Positions 25,912 to 36,211 of a stretch of 48,878 bases of DNA are shown here, piece after piece (position 1 is the first letter of the stretch; each line of letters begins with the position of its first letter). Origin of the DNA: Azoarcus sp. (GTDB lineage: Bacteria; Pseudomonadota; Gammaproteobacteria; Burkholderiales; Rhodocyclaceae). The notes below the pieces were generated by a model. That model searched no databases. It was not told where the DNA came from and was given only the letters and a program-made list of their open reading frames with translations. Where the stretch lies: the NCBI GenBank assembly GCA_031289095.1, contig JAITQD010000026.1, forward strand, positions 1 through 48,878. Reading direction: 5' to 3'. The translations under genes were made by a program, and so were the position numbers.

Positions 25912-28900
25912 TCAGGAACGGTGGGTGTAGCTGGCGATCAGGCCAAGCAGTTCGTCTTCCTGATAGGGTTTGCCCAAGTAGTGATTGGCGCCAATTTCCA
26001 TCGCGTAGTCGCGGTGTTTGTCCGCCAGGCGCGAGGTGATCATGATGACCGGCACTTTCCTCAGTCTGGTGTCGGCACGGAGGTTGCGGACGAACTCGAA
26101 GCCGTCCATGCGCGGCATCTCGATGTCGGAGAGGATCACGTCGGGGATGTCGTCGATCAGGGTCTCGATGGCATCGACCCCGTCCTTGGCGGTGATGACG
26201 CGATAGCCTTCGCGTTCGAGCATGCGGGTGGTGATCTTGCGCACGGTGAGCGAATCGTCGACCACCATGACCGTCGGTTCGTGGGGCGGCAACGCTGGCG
26301 CCGATGTGACAGGCACTGCGGTCTGGCCGTAGATGATCTCGCGGCTCACCATGGCGACCGGGTTGATGATCAGCACGATTTCGCCGTTGCCGAGGACGGT
26401 GGCGCCGGACATGCCGACGATGCGGGTCAGTTGCGGGCCGGCGTTCTTGACGATGATTTCCTGGTGGCCGCGCAGGGCATCCACGTGCAGCGCCAGGGTC
26501 TGCGAACCAGAGTGCAGCAACAGCACCCAGCTGTAACGACCGATTTCCGGCTGGACGCTGCGGTCGCCGAGCAGGTTCGCCAAGTAGTGATAGGCGTACT
26601 GCTGGCCTTGCCACTCGTAACTGCCCTCGGTTCGCAGGTGCTCGACCGCATTGGCCTTCAGTTCCACGATTTGCGAGATCATGCTGGCCGGGATCGCGTA
26701 GTGCTGGTTGCCCGAACGCACCAGCAGGGCCTGAGTGACGGCCAGGGTGAGCGGCAGGAAAATGCTGAACAGCGTTCCGGACCCCGGCGTGGTGGCGACG
26801 TCGATGCGACCGCCAACTGCTGCGGTTTCGGCTTTCACCACGTCCATGCCGACGCCGCGCCCGGAGACGGTCGATACCTGTTCGGCGGTCGAAAAGCCAG
26901 CGACGAAGATCAGGTTGGTGAGCCGCCGTTCGTCGGCGACTTCGATGGGGCCGAGCAGGCCGCGCTGGCGGGCGCGCTCGGAGATGCGCGCGAAGTTCAG
27001 GCCGGCGCCATCGTCGGCCAGTTCGATCACGATTTCGTTGCCTTCCTGGCGCGCCGTGAGTGTGATCTGGCCGATTTCAGGCTTGCCCAGATTGCGGCGT
27101 ACTTCCGGCGATTCGATACCGTGCGCGAGTGAGTTGCGCAGCAGGTGTTCGAGCGGCGCAACGATGTGGTCGAGCACGCTACGGTCGATTTCGATGCCGC
27201 CGCCGCGGATGTCAAGGTTGGCGCGCTTGCCCAGTTCCTTGGCGCTCTGGCGCACGATGCGGTACAGGCGCACGGCAAGGCTGTCGAACGGCACCATGCG
27301 TACCTGCATCAGCGCCTGTTGCAGTTCGCGCGTGGTGCGCGCCTGGCTGTGCAGGGCAAAATCGGCGCTGTCGAGGTTTTTCAGCAGGGTTTGCTGCACC
27401 GTGGTGACGTCGTTGACGCTCTCGGCCATCATCCGCGTCAATTCCTGCAAGCGCGTGTAACGATCCATTTCAAGCGGATCGAATTCGGCATGCTTGCTTT
27501 CGGCCTGGGCAATGCGGGTCTGCATTTGTACGTCGGCCTGCAACTCGATTTCGCGCAACTGGTTGCGCAGACGGATGACGTTTTCGGTGAGGTCGAGCAT
27601 GCTGCGGTGCAGGTTGCGCAGTTCTCCTTCGATGCGGGTGCGCGCGACGCCAATTTCGCTGGCGTCATTGACGAAGTTGTCGATCAGATCCGCCCGGACG
27701 CGCAGGGCGACGTTGGTGGCTTCGCCTTCGGCCACTTGGGCGGTAGCGGCGACCGGTGTGGCAGACGGTTTTCCGCCCGGAAAGAGAATCACCGGCGGCA
27801 CGGTAGGGGTAGCGACTGTGGCGGGTTTGGCTGGCGTGACCGCTTCCGCTTCTTCCGCAGGCGCGCTGGCAGGCGTCGCAGGGATCGCAGTGGGTGCTTC
27901 GTGCTCGGGGCTACCCGTTGCGAGTATGCCGATTGTCTGTTCGGCGGTGTCCAGCGCGGAGGCTATTTCGTCGATGAGGGCCGGGACGTCCTGTTCGGCT
28001 GTGAGTGCCGATTCGACGCGGGATTCAAGCTGGTGTACCTGGTTGCCCAAGGTCATCGCCCCGGCCATCCGCGCACTGCCCTTCAGGGTGTGCAGGTACC
28101 GCTTGACGAGCTTGGCGTGTTCGGCGTTGCGGAGATCGCTGTTCCAGGTGTGCAGGGTGCTGTGCAGGTTGCTGAGTAGTTCCCCGGCTTCTTCGAGGAA
28201 GATCGGCAGTAACTGTTCGTCGATCTCGTCGTGTACCACGGGCAGCGGGCTGTCCGGTATGGCCGGCTTCGGCGCGAGCGCGGCCCGGGCGGCTTCGGGG
28301 AAGATCTTCGTCGCGGCTTCCACGATGGCTTTGTCGTCGGAAACCCTGGGAGCGGCTTCGCTGTCGATTGGCGCACGACCGACCCGGTCTAGCTGCTCAA
28401 TGAGTTCCGGCGCTGCCAGCGGCATGCGCAGGCCGATGACCTCGGTCAGCATGGCGTCGAGCGTGTTGGCGCTGCTTCTGAACAGCGCCAGTTCGTTGTC
28501 CGTGGGCGCGCGCTGATGGTCGTGGAGCCATTGCTGCGCGTGTTCCAGCGCCTTGCCGAGTTGATAAAGCGGCGTGCAGTGCGCGGTGCCGGAGATACCC
28601 GCGCACGAGTGCGCGGCACGCAGGGCTGCTTCCGACAAGAGCAGGGTGGGATTGACGCCGAGATGATCGAATTCCTGATGCAGCGTATTGATGTGCATCT
28701 GCGCTTCGGTTACGTACAGGTCGAAAAGCGCTTTGGAGATTTCGGTGCCGCCGATGAACAGGGTGTCGGACTCGGGTTCGGTTCGTAATGGTGCGGAGGT
28801 GACAGAGGGGTTGCTTTCTCCGCTTTCGTCCGGCGTTTCGTCCGTGTCGAACGAAGGGAAAGGCTCAAACCGGAACGGCTCGAAACTGAATGGCGTGAAT

Positions 28901-31900
28901 CTGGGCACTGCCGACGATGTTGCATTGGGCGTGGCCGGTTCGTTCACGTCCGTTTCGGAGATTTCGGGTTCGGCGCTGGATGCGGGGGTTGCTTCCGGCA
29001 TCTCCGGTTCGAGGCCGGCATCTTCAAGCTCGAAAGTGACTTCTTCGACCGGTTCGTTCACGTCCGTTTCGGAGATTTCGGATTCGGCGCTGGGCGCGAG
29101 GGTTGTTTCCGGTGCTCCGAGTTCGAAGTCGATATCCTCAAGCTCGAAAGTGACTTCTTCAGCCGGTTCGCTCGCGTCCGTTCCAGAGGCTTCGGGTTCG
29201 GCGCCGGGCGCGAGGGTTGTTTCCGGCGTTCCGAGTTCGAAGTCGATATCCTCAAGCTCGAAAGTGACTTCTTCGGGCGCGGTCTGCTCGTGGACGGCTT
29301 TCGGTTCCGTTGCGGGGGCGCCGTCATTCTCGAACCTGAAGGTAATTTTGCCGGACGCGATTCCGGTTTCGCTTGGGGGAGTGAAACCGATGTCGTCGAA
29401 CTCAAAAGTGACGTCGTCGTTGGGTCTGGCCTGATCGCGGGCGGCATCCGGCTTGGCGGGTGGGGCCGCGTCGGCGGGTTCGGTTTCGTCAAGGTCGACG
29501 AGATCAATACCTTCGATCTCGAAAGCGATGTCGTCGGGCGCGAGCTGCGTGCGGGTGAAATCCGGCTCGTTGTCGCCTGCTTCGAGAACGATGTCGGGCA
29601 CGTCCAGCACGGTCTCGGTCAGATCTTCTTGCCCGGATGCCGTCGGCCCCGTTGCGGCCTGCTCAGGTGTCCGCAGGGATTCGAGCGGCTTGGGCGCGGC
29701 GGCCTGTGCGCTGACGGGGCTTTCGATTGGCGTATCGCTGTTGCGCAGGCGTTCGGCTTCCGCCAGCAGGGCCGCGACGTCGCGCTGGTATCCGGCATTG
29801 CCCTCGATCTGTGTGACCCAGGCGAGAAATTCGCGGTAAGCGCCGCTAACCAGTTGCAATAGCGCCGGTGTAACCTGCCATTCGAGCTGTAACCAGCGGT
29901 TGAGCGTTTGTTCCATCCCCCAGGCGGCTTCGCCCAGGTCGCTCAGGCCGACCATGCGGCCACTGCCCTTGAGGGTATGGAAGCTGCGGCGGATGTCGGT
30001 GAGATAGCCGCGATTGCTCGGCTCGATCCGCAATTGTTCGAGTCGAGTGGCGACAGCCTCCAGCACTTCGCGCGCTTCTTCGATGAAGATGCACAGCAGT
30101 TCGGCGTCGAGTTCTTCCTTGGGCGCTTCGGCCAGACGCCGGACTTCGGGTGCGACCGGCGGAATGGAGGGGGGCGGCTCCAGGGTGACTGCGATTTCTG
30201 CTTCTTCTCCGGTTTCGATCTCGAAAGTCGGGAAGGTCTCGATCCCGTCCGTCGGCGCGGGCGACGCGGGGGTTGCCTGCTCCGGGGCAGGGTGGACGGC
30301 GGGAATCTCGGGCAGGTCGGGAAGCTCGATCTCGGCTTCTTGCCGAGGCGCAGCAGGGGCTTGCGGTTGCAGGTAATGGGAAACGGATGTCCGGCTGTAT
30401 TGCAGCGACTGAATGAAAAAGCCCAGCGCCGAGAAATGGTGGGCAAGCTCGACGAGTTCGGCGTCGTCGGCGGGCGAATCGCCCTTCGCCAGGCGGGCGA
30501 TGGTTTCCCCCGCATCCCTGATAAGGGTGATGGCATCGGTTTCGCCCAGTATGGCGAGGGCCCCTTCGATTTGGTGCAGGGGCGCAGACAGGTTTTCCAG
30601 CGGGGCGCGTTTCGCGTTGTCGCGGAAAAAGTCGTCGAGTGTCTGCTCGATGGTGGCGAGGCTGGAAAGGATTTCGTGCGATACCTGCGCCAGCGCTTCT
30701 TTTTCCTGATGCTTGCGAGCGGATTCGACGCCTACCGCGCTGGGGGTGTCGTTGACTTCTTCGCCACGGGCGAGCGACTCCAGCCTGGCGAGCGCGTCGC
30801 CGACCTGGGACTGGAAGCCAGGATCGGGCTGGTTGCGGTCAAGGGCCGTTTCCGCCAGCAGCAAGGCAGTGGCGAACTCAAGCGCGATCGGCTCGGAATA
30901 GCGTTGCGGGTTTGCGCTCAACCATTTGACGAAGCGGCACATGCCGCCGAGCAGGCGGTAGAGGACGGGGCGACCGAGAGAAGCGGTGGATTTCGTGAAG
31001 GCTTCAAGCTGGGCGGTGAACCCGGACAGCGCTGTCGCGCCCTGTTCGCCGAAAGTGTTCCACTCCTCCTTGATGCTGGTCAGACGGGTGTGCAATTCCT
31101 GGAGCAAGGGCGCCAGGGGCAGATCGCTGACGACCGAGCCTTCTTCGGGAATCAGGGCGTCGAGTCCCCATGCCTTGTGCGCCGCCTGCTGGATCGGCGT
31201 GCTGGCGGGCTGACGGGCGATGTTGTAGAGCATTTCGCGCAGCAGGCGTTCGGGCAGCACTTGCGAGCCGTCACCGGCATGACGCAACTGGGCTTCGAGG
31301 CGGGACAACAGGTGTTTGGCGGCGAGCAAATCCTCGGGCGGCGTGGCGGTGAGTGTGTCGACGAATGCCTGCCCGGCCCACCACAGGGCGCGCATGCCGG
31401 GACTGTCTTCGGATATTTCGAGTCCGGCGAGGGCGGCGCGCATGGCGTCGGTGTGGTCGGCGTCCGGATGGCGCAGCCAGTCGAGCAGGCCGCGCTGGAA
31501 GCGCAGGCGCATGGTGCGGCGCTGGTGCTGGCGCTGCATCGTGTCGAATTCCGGCGTGCCGCTACGGCGGGGAATGCGTACGCTCAGATCGGGGAAAAAG
31601 AGATCGGCGGGAGAAGGTGTCGCTTCGCCGCGTGCGAGCACCAGTTCGCGGTACAGCGGCAGCAGCCGCAAGGGCTGGTCGGGCGCGCCGTGGATCAGAT
31701 CGTCGAGATAGTTGCCGATGCTGGAGAGTGCGCGCAGACCGAGCTTGATTCGATCTTCGTCGATCGACAATTCGCCGCGCACGAGCGCGGCGAAGAACAG
31801 ATCCAGCGCCGCGACGAACTTGGTCAGGCCGTCCAGCCCGATGATGGACAGCGCCCCGTTGACCTGGTGCAGGTGGGTTTGGGCGAACTGAACCTTCGCG

Positions 31901-32019
31901 GAGCCGTCGACCGGCTCGACCGCGAGTTTGAGACTGTCGGCAGCGCGCGTCAGCGCCTGGTCGATCTCGCTTCTGACCCAGCTGAGCGGGCCGAGGTCCG
32001 GTTCGTTGGCTTGCGTCAT
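25912..32019 (-). CDS. chpA: ChpA/PilL-type hybrid chemotaxis kinase of the type IV pilus system
   Basis: The 2035-residue CheA-like hybrid kinase controls type IV pilus activity. Histidine phosphotransfer-type modules are visible: two good sites, HTLKGSGRMVG (His about 681) and HTLKGSARMAG (His about 1310), and three degenerate ones, HLHQVNGALSIIG (about 50), LHQIEGALAILG (about 480) and AAHSCAGISGTAHC (about 1137). Between 916 and 1029 lie three 38-residue acidic repeats. Then come the dimerisation helices, the ATPase (DDGAGLNFARI, GRGVGMDVVKAE), a CheW-like domain and a C-terminal receiver (MVVDDSLTVRK, SDIEMPRMDGFEF). ATG 32019 is preferred to TTG 32028. It ends the pilG-H-I-J-chpA operon. 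Confidence 0.95.
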   Translation of the reverse strand: MTQANEPDLGPLSWVRSEIDQALTRAADSLKLAVEPVDGSAKVQFAQTHLHQVNGALSIIGLDGLTKFVAALDLFFAALVRGELSIDEDRIKLGLRALSSIGNYLDDLIHGAPDQPLRLLPLYRELVLARGEATPSPADLFFPDLSVRIPRRSGTPEFDTMQRQHQRRTMRLRFQRGLLDWLRHPDADHTDAMRAALAGLEISEDSPGMRALWWAGQAFVDTLTATPPEDLLAAKHLLSRLEAQLRHAGDGSQVLPERLLREMLYNIARQPASTPIQQAAHKAWGLDALIPEEGSVVSDLPLAPLLQELHTRLTSIKEEWNTFGEQGATALSGFTAQLEAFTKSTASLGRPVLYRLLGGMCRFVKWLSANPQRYSEPIALEFATALLLAETALDRNQPDPGFQSQVGDALARLESLARGEEVNDTPSAVGVESARKHQEKEALAQVSHEILSSLATIEQTLDDFFRDNAKRAPLENLSAPLHQIEGALAILGETDAITLIRDAGETIARLAKGDSPADDAELVELAHHFSALGFFIQSLQYSRTSVSHYLQPQAPAAPRQEAEIELPDLPEIPAVHPAPEQATPASPAPTDGIETFPTFEIETGEEAEIAVTLEPPPSIPPVAPEVRRLAEAPKEELDAELLCIFIEEAREVLEAVATRLEQLRIEPSNRGYLTDIRRSFHTLKGSGRMVGLSDLGEAAWGMEQTLNRWLQLEWQVTPALLQLVSGAYREFLAWVTQIEGNAGYQRDVAALLAEAERLRNSDTPIESPVSAQAAAPKPLESLRTPEQAATGPTASGQEDLTETVLDVPDIVLEAGDNEPDFTRTQLAPDDIAFEIEGIDLVDLDETEPADAAPPAKPDAARDQARPNDDVTFEFDDIGFTPPSETGIASGKITFRFENDGAPATEPKAVHEQTAPEEVTFELEDIDFELGTPETTLAPGAEPEASGTDASEPAEEVTFELEDIDFELGAPETTLAPSAESEISETDVNEPVEEVTFELEDAGLEPEMPEATPASSAEPEISETDVNEPATPNATSSAVPRFTPFSFEPFRFEPFPSFDTDETPDESGESNPSVTSAPLRTEPESDTLFIGGTEISKALFDLYVTEAQMHINTLHQEFDHLGVNPTLLLSEAALRAAHSCAGISGTAHCTPLYQLGKALEHAQQWLHDHQRAPTDNELALFRSSANTLDAMLTEVIGLRMPLAAPELIEQLDRVGRAPIDSEAAPRVSDDKAIVEAATKIFPEAARAALAPKPAIPDSPLPVVHDEIDEQLLPIFLEEAGELLSNLHSTLHTWNSDLRNAEHAKLVKRYLHTLKGSARMAGAMTLGNQVHQLESRVESALTAEQDVPALIDEIASALDTAEQTIGILATGSPEHEAPTAIPATPASAPAEEAEAVTPAKPATVATPTVPPVILFPGGKPSATPVAATAQVAEGEATNVALRVRADLIDNFVNDASEIGVARTRIEGELRNLHRSMLDLTENVIRLRNQLREIELQADVQMQTRIAQAESKHAEFDPLEMDRYTRLQELTRMMAESVNDVTTVQQTLLKNLDSADFALHSQARTTRELQQALMQVRMVPFDSLAVRLYRIVRQSAKELGKRANLDIRGGGIEIDRSVLDHIVAPLEHLLRNSLAHGIESPEVRRNLGKPEIGQITLTARQEGNEIVIELADDGAGLNFARISERARQRGLLGPIEVADERRLTNLIFVAGFSTAEQVSTVSGRGVGMDVVKAETAAVGGRIDVATTPGSGTLFSIFLPLTLAVTQALLVRSGNQHYAIPASMISQIVELKANAVEHLRTEGSYEWQGQQYAYHYLANLLGDRSVQPEIGRYSWVLLLHSGSQTLALHVDALRGHQEIIVKNAGPQLTRIVGMSGATVLGNGEIVLIINPVAMVSREIIYGQTAVPVTSAPALPPHEPTVMVVDDSLTVRKITTRMLEREGYRVITAKDGVDAIETLIDDIPDVILSDIEMPRMDGFEFVRNLRADTRLRKVPVIMITSRLADKHRDYAMEIGANHYLGKPYQEDELLGLIASYTHRS
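28933..29274 (-). repeat. Three 114-bp tandem repeats inside chpA
   Basis: The word TCGAAAGTGACTTCTTC (plus strand) recurs at 29030, 29144 and 29258, an exact period of 114 bp or 38 codons. Copies span 29274-29161, 29160-29047 and 29046-28933 in coding order. Each encodes EEVTFELED followed by an acidic Pro/Glu/Thr stretch; the first two copies are most alike. Looser VTFEFDD- and ITFRFEN-type units occur just upstream in the same linker. Confidence 0.95.
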
Positions 32020-32058
32020 GAAAGGCAATCCCGTGCTGTTACCTGGTTCAAACCTCGA

Positions 32059-33981
32059 TCAAACCTTGAAGCCGGAGACCGAACCCTTGAGTTCGATGGC
32101 AAGGTCGGCAAGCTGTCCGACCGACTCCGCAGTCTGCTTTGTGCCGTGGGTCGTCTGCTCAGTGATGGCGAGAATATCCTTCATCGACTCTGCAACCCGG
32201 ATGGCTTCGGCGGCCTGATCCTGCGTGTCGGTGGAAATCTGCTCGATCAGGTGGGCTGCGTCCATGGACACCTGGCCCATTTCGGCCAGCGCCTGACCGG
32301 CGGCGTCCGACAGGCGCGCGCCCTCGACCACGTCGCGGGTGGCGTTTTCCATGGCGCCGACAGCGTCCTGGGTGTCGGTCTGAATGGTCTTCACGATGGC
32401 CGCGATCTGTTTGGTTGCTTCGGCGGAGCGTTCCGCCAGTCGCTGCACTTCTTCCGCAACCACGGTGAAGCCGCGTCCGGCTTCACCGGCGGAGGCTGCC
32501 TGGATGGCGGCGTTCAGAGCCAGCACGTTGGTCTGCTCGGTAATGTCGGAAATCAGTTCCACGATTTCGCCGATTTCCTGCGAGGATTCGCCGAGGCGCT
32601 TGATGCGCTTGGAGGTTTCCTGAATCTTTTCGCGGATCGCGTTCATGCCGCGAATGGTGTTTTCCACCGCGTCGGCCCCCTTGCGCGCCGATTCCAGCGA
32701 GCGGCGGGCGACCTGGGCGGTGTGCAGCGCCCGCTCGGACGATTCGGTCATCTGCTGCGCCATGGTTTGCACGGTGGTGCCGGCTTCCTCGATCTGGTGC
32801 GATTGGCGCTCGGTGGCGTCGAGCAGTTCTGCCGAGGTGTGCTGGGCGGTGCGGGTGGCGGTGGTCACGCGGCCCGCAGCGTCGTTGATCCGGCTCACCA
32901 GCATCGCCAGTTCCTCGATGGTGTAGTTCACCGAGTCGGCGATTGCGCCGGTGATGTCTTCCGACACCGTGGTGCGGATGGTGAGGTCGCCGTCGGCGAG
33001 GTCGCCCATCTCGTTCATCAGGCGAAGGATCGCCGCCTGCGTATGGTTGCGTTCGTCCTCGGAGTGTTGCCGCTGGCGGTCGATACTGGCCTGGCGGGCC
33101 GCGACTTCCTTACGGTACACCTTGGCGATGAAGATCAGCACGACCAGCGCGGCAAGCGCGCAGATCAGGGTCGCTTGCGAGAGCGCGCCGAAAAGGCTCG
33201 TCACGCTGCTGAAAGCATCGCCCAATTCGCCGACGGCCTTGAAAAGATTCGCCGCTTGGCTGTTCAGGCGGCTGCTCGCCGACTGAACTTCGATGAGCAA
33301 CTTCAGGTCGCCGTCGAGGGAGTCCATAGCAGACTGAACGTCCTGCGAGGATGCGCTGTCCGCCGCCGTCCGCGCGGCCATCAGCCGGGCCAGTTGCAAC
33401 ATGATGGTCGTGTTGCGGCTGAGTTCCGAGGAGACGGTGAGCGAAGTCAGTTCGCTTTGCTTGGAGAGGATCAACTGAACGTCCTGCTCCATCTGCGTCC
33501 AGAATTCGGTGACGTTCCTGAGCTGCGGCTGCTCGGTGGCATCGACCACGCGTATCATCCGGTCACTGGAAAACGCGCCGCCCTGGGAGATGGCGTCCCT
33601 GAGGTCGTTGAAGCGATCCCGGCTGCTCTGTAATTCCTGGAAGGCGCTCAACTGCCCTTGGAGCGCCAGTTGCCCCGCCTTGGCGATCTGTTGCGAGAGC
33701 GCCTGCATTTCGCCGGTTATCGCAATCTGGCCCGCGACGCCGCTGATGCGCCAGTTCTGGAAGATCATCAGGCCGGCAGTCGCCAGCCCCAGTATCACGA
33801 ACAGCCACGCCAAGCGGCGTACCAGACCGGAGCCTGTCGGTTGCTGATGTTCACCCGCTTCCGCAGCGAGCCGTTCGGCGGTCAGCGATCGTACCGCTGC
33901 CGTCTGGTGCTGCTCCAGAAGTGTGGTGTCCGTGGGCCGCTCCTGCTCAGCCGAACGATCCGAAAAGAGCTTGAATGCCAT
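32059..33981 (-). CDS. pilJ: PilJ methyl-accepting chemotaxis-type receptor
   Basis: 640 residues. Membrane helices lie near 55-77 ([18 protein letters not shown]) and about 283-305 ([18 protein letters not shown]), bounding a periplasmic PilJ-type helical sensor domain. HAMP-like helices follow, then the MCP signalling hairpin with the conserved tip [15 protein letters not shown] and [15 protein letters not shown]. PilJ passes signals from surface contact or pilin to ChpA through PilI. It lies 39 bp before chpA and 91 bp after pilI. Confidence 0.95.
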   Translation of the reverse strand: MAFKLFSDRSAEQERPTDTTLLEQHQTAAVRSLTAERLAAEAGEHQQPTGSGLVRRLAWLFVILGLATAGLMIFQNWRISGVAGQIAITGEMQALSQQIAKAGQLALQGQLSAFQELQSSRDRFNDLRDAISQGGAFSSDRMIRVVDATEQPQLRNVTEFWTQMEQDVQLILSKQSELTSLTVSSELSRNTTIMLQLARLMAARTAADSASSQDVQSAMDSLDGDLKLLIEVQSASSRLNSQAANLFKAVGELGDAFSSVTSLFGALSQATLICALAALVVLIFIAKVYRKEVAARQASIDRQRQHSEDERNHTQAAILRLMNEMGDLADGDLTIRTTVSEDITGAIADSVNYTIEELAMLVSRINDAAGRVTTATRTAQHTSAELLDATERQSHQIEEAGTTVQTMAQQMTESSERALHTAQVARRSLESARKGADAVENTIRGMNAIREKIQETSKRIKRLGESSQEIGEIVELISDITEQTNVLALNAAIQAASAGEAGRGFTVVAEEVQRLAERSAEATKQIAAIVKTIQTDTQDAVGAMENATRDVVEGARLSDAAGQALAEMGQVSMDAAHLIEQISTDTQDQAAEAIRVAESMKDILAITEQTTHGTKQTAESVGQLADLAIELKGSVSGFKV

Positions 33982-34072
33982 TTGCCGTGCTCCGCCGCGG
34001 TTGCTGATTCGCCGATCTTTGTGAGGGATAGGGGAAGATCAAATTCTATTGGAAGGAATGATGTCGTGCCCT

Positions 34073-34588
34073 CTAATTGACGCCGGCATCGAGAAAAATG
34101 CTGTTGGCCAGAAGCTGGGGTATGTCCAGCCATAGCCAAAGCTGATTGTTTGCGTCCCGTAGATGTGCGCTCACCCAGGGGCGTGGATCGTCCGCTTGCG
34201 CGTCGGTCTCGAAATCGTCTTCGTTGCGCAGACCCAGTACGCGCGACACCAGGATGGCGCTATGCACGCCTTGCCGGGCGCCGACCAGCAGCAGACGGGA
34301 TTGCGCGCCGGGTGTGGCAATGGGCGGGCCATCGTGGAAACGCGACAGGTCGACGACGCTGTACAGCACGCCGCGCACATTTACCAGGCCGCGATACCAT
34401 TCGTGCGTAAGCGGCACCGGCGCCAGCACGGACGGCGTCATGATTTCGCCCGCCTCGGGCAGATTGAGCAGCCAATGCTCGTTGCCCGCCAGCACGCCGA
34501 GCAGCCCCCGGCGTTCGCCGCTACGGGACTCAACCAGACGGCGAGTAAGGTTTTCCTGGAACTGGCGCAGGCTGATTCGCTTGGACAT
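34073..34588 (-). CDS. pilI: PilI, CheW-like adaptor
   Basis: 171-residue CheW-domain protein that couples the PilJ receptor to ChpA. Typical CheW elements are visible: WLLNLPEAGEIM, PLTHEWYRGLVNVRG, LYSVVDLSRF and a SRLLLVGARQG strand. It starts 6 bp after the pilH stop. The region 33982-34072 to pilJ holds nothing recognisable. Confidence 0.92.
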   Translation of the reverse strand: MSKRISLRQFQENLTRRLVESRSGERRGLLGVLAGNEHWLLNLPEAGEIMTPSVLAPVPLTHEWYRGLVNVRGVLYSVVDLSRFHDGPPIATPGAQSRLLLVGARQGVHSAILVSRVLGLRNEDDFETDAQADDPRPWVSAHLRDANNQLWLWLDIPQLLANSIFLDAGVN

Positions 34589-34594
34589 TTTCGT

Positions 34595-34960
34595 TTAGCC
34601 GATGCTCTTGATGCGCGAGAGCAGGGCTGTGTAGTCGAGTGGTTTGACGATGTAGTCATATGCGCCCTGGCGCATGCCCCAGATCTTGTCGGTTTCGAGT
34701 CCCTTGCTGGTGCACATGATGATCGGAATGCCGCGCGTGCTTTCCCAACGTGAGATCGTACGGGTCGCTTGATAGCCATTCATGCCGGGCATGACGACAT
34801 CCATCAGAATCAGGTCGGGCAATTCGCTGCGGCTTTTATTGATTGCGTCTTCCCCGTTTTCCGCCGTGACAACATGATAGCCGCTGCGGGAGAGGACTTC
34901 GCTCAGCGCCAGCCGTTCGGTGGGCGAATCGTCGACTACGAGGACTTTTTTGATTGACAT
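34595..34960 (-). CDS. pilH: PilH-type response regulator
   Basis: 121-residue single-domain CheY-like receiver: acidic pocket VVDDSPTE, phospho-acceptor Asp in [15 protein letters not shown], and Lys in [11 protein letters not shown] 34960 is preceded by GGGAAG at good spacing; an ATG at 34975 would add five residues. In Pseudomonas PilH opposes PilG, influencing pilus retraction and acting as a phosphate sink. It lies 33 bp after pilG and 6 bp before pilI. Confidence 0.93.
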   Translation of the reverse strand: MSIKKVLVVDDSPTERLALSEVLSRSGYHVVTAENGEDAINKSRSELPDLILMDVVMPGMNGYQATRTISRWESTRGIPIIMCTSKGLETDKIWGMRQGAYDYIVKPLDYTALLSRIKSIG

Positions 34961-34993
34961 CGTCGGGCTTCCCATCAGGTATTGCGAATTGCT

Positions 34994-35380
34994 TCAACGC
35001 GGGTGATTGCCGCTGTGTTCGGAAACGGCTTTGATCAGGCTGTCTTTCGTGAAAGGTTTGGTGAGGTACTCGTCTGAGCCTACCATGCGACCGCGGGCAC
35101 GATCGAAAAGTCCGTCCTTGGAAGACAACATGATGACCGGCGTCGTTGCCAGTTTGGGGTTTTTTTTGATGAGGGCGCAAGTCTGGTAGCCGTCCAGGCG
35201 TGGCATCATGATGTCAACGAAAATGACGTCTGGGTGATGGTCCGTAATTTTGGCCAAGGCGTCGAACCCGTCCTCGGCCAATAGCACCTGACAGCCCACT
35301 TGGCTGAGAAATATCTCGGCGCTGCGACGGATGGTGTTACTGTCGTCGATGACCATCACCTTCAGTCCGCTTAGATCCAT
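34994..35380 (-). CDS. pilG: PilG-type response regulator
   Basis: 128-residue CheY-like receiver: MVIDDSNTIRRSAE, phospho-acceptor Asp in VIFVDIMMPRLDGYQ and Lys in DEYLTKPFTKD. It is promoter-proximal in the pil-chp operon and, in Pseudomonas, the output that promotes pilus extension and surface-sensing cAMP production. ATG 35380 is preceded by GGGGGAAG, so longer in-frame starts up to 35440 are less likely. Confidence 0.94.
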   Translation of the reverse strand: MDLSGLKVMVIDDSNTIRRSAEIFLSQVGCQVLLAEDGFDALAKITDHHPDVIFVDIMMPRLDGYQTCALIKKNPKLATTPVIMLSSKDGLFDRARGRMVGSDEYLTKPFTKDSLIKAVSEHSGNHPR

Positions 35381-35575
35381 GCACTGCTTCCCCCAGAGAC
35401 ACGGCGCCAGCAGCACCGCCGTCGGAATTCTTACAATCATCGGTAAGCATACCGCAAAGGGACGCCCGGATATAGGGATAAGTCCTCGGTGTGCTAACGG
35501 ATATTCTTCCCGGAAAAACCCGGTTCGTGCTAGTAACGGCTGTCAACTGTTTTCCGGGATGAACGGAAAATAAAT

Positions 35576-36211
35576 ATGCCCTGGCCTTTTCGTGGACGGG
35601 GTCTGTACGCGGTGACGCCGGCCGAATCCGACACCGCGCGCCTGCTGGCGAAGGTCGTTTGCGTGCTTGCCGCCAGCCCGGCCTTGCTCCAATACCGCAA
35701 CAAGCTCGCGCCAGCGGCGTTGAGGCGCGAGCAGGTGAGGTGTCTTTTGCCGTTGTGCCGCGCCGCCGGGGTGCCACTGATCGTCAACGACCATCTGGCG
35801 CTCGCGCTGGAATTCGGCGCCGACGGCGTTCACCTTGGACGCGACGACGGAGACGCGGCCTCGGCGCGGCGCGCGCTCGACGCGCAGGGGCCGGGACGCA
35901 TTCTCGGGGTGTCATGCTATGGCGAATGGGCGCGGGCCGTGGCGGGCGCGGCGGCGGGAGCCGATTACGTCGCCTTCGGAGCCATGTTCGCCTCACCCAC
36001 CAAGCCAGCGGCGGCGCGCGCGCCGCTCGAATTGCTGGGGCGGGCGCGGCGCGAGCTGAAGGTGACGGTGGCGGCCATCGGCGGCATCACGCTCGCCAAC
36101 GCCGGAGAGGTCGTTGCCGCAGGCGCTGATCTCGTGGCGGTGATTTCCGACGTCTTCGGCGCGGACGATCCAGGCGCACGGGTGCGGGCTTACCGGCAAT
36201 GCGTTTGCTGA
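35576..36211 (+). CDS. thiE: Thiamine-phosphate synthase
   Basis: ThiE joins the pyrimidine (HMP-PP) and thiazole (THZ-P) moieties into thiamine phosphate. The 211-residue TIM barrel shows LLQYRNK, VPLIVNDHLALAL, ADGVHLGRDDGD, ILGVSCYGE, ADYVAFGAMFASPTKP and AAIGGIT, all in the right order. The N-terminal strand GLYAVTP is intact. It is divergent from pilG across a 195-bp gap that should hold both promoters; no thiamine riboswitch is evident there. It is followed by hemL after 206 bp, a common betaproteobacterial pairing. Confidence 0.95.
   Translation: MPWPFRGRGLYAVTPAESDTARLLAKVVCVLAASPALLQYRNKLAPAALRREQVRCLLPLCRAAGVPLIVNDHLALALEFGADGVHLGRDDGDAASARRALDAQGPGRILGVSCYGEWARAVAGAAAGADYVAFGAMFASPTKPAAARAPLELLGRARRELKVTVAAIGGITLANAGEVVAAGADLVAVISDVFGADDPGARVRAYRQCVC

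Noticed and set aside
29908-33633. A 1241-codon open frame on the plus strand opposite chpA and pilJ
   Set aside because: It mirrors the codon pattern of two clearly recognised genes on the other strand; GC-rich coding DNA gives such shadows.
35381-35575. Thiamine pyrophosphate riboswitch before thiE
   Set aside because: No CTGAGA-type or ACCTGA-type THI-box core is visible in the gap.
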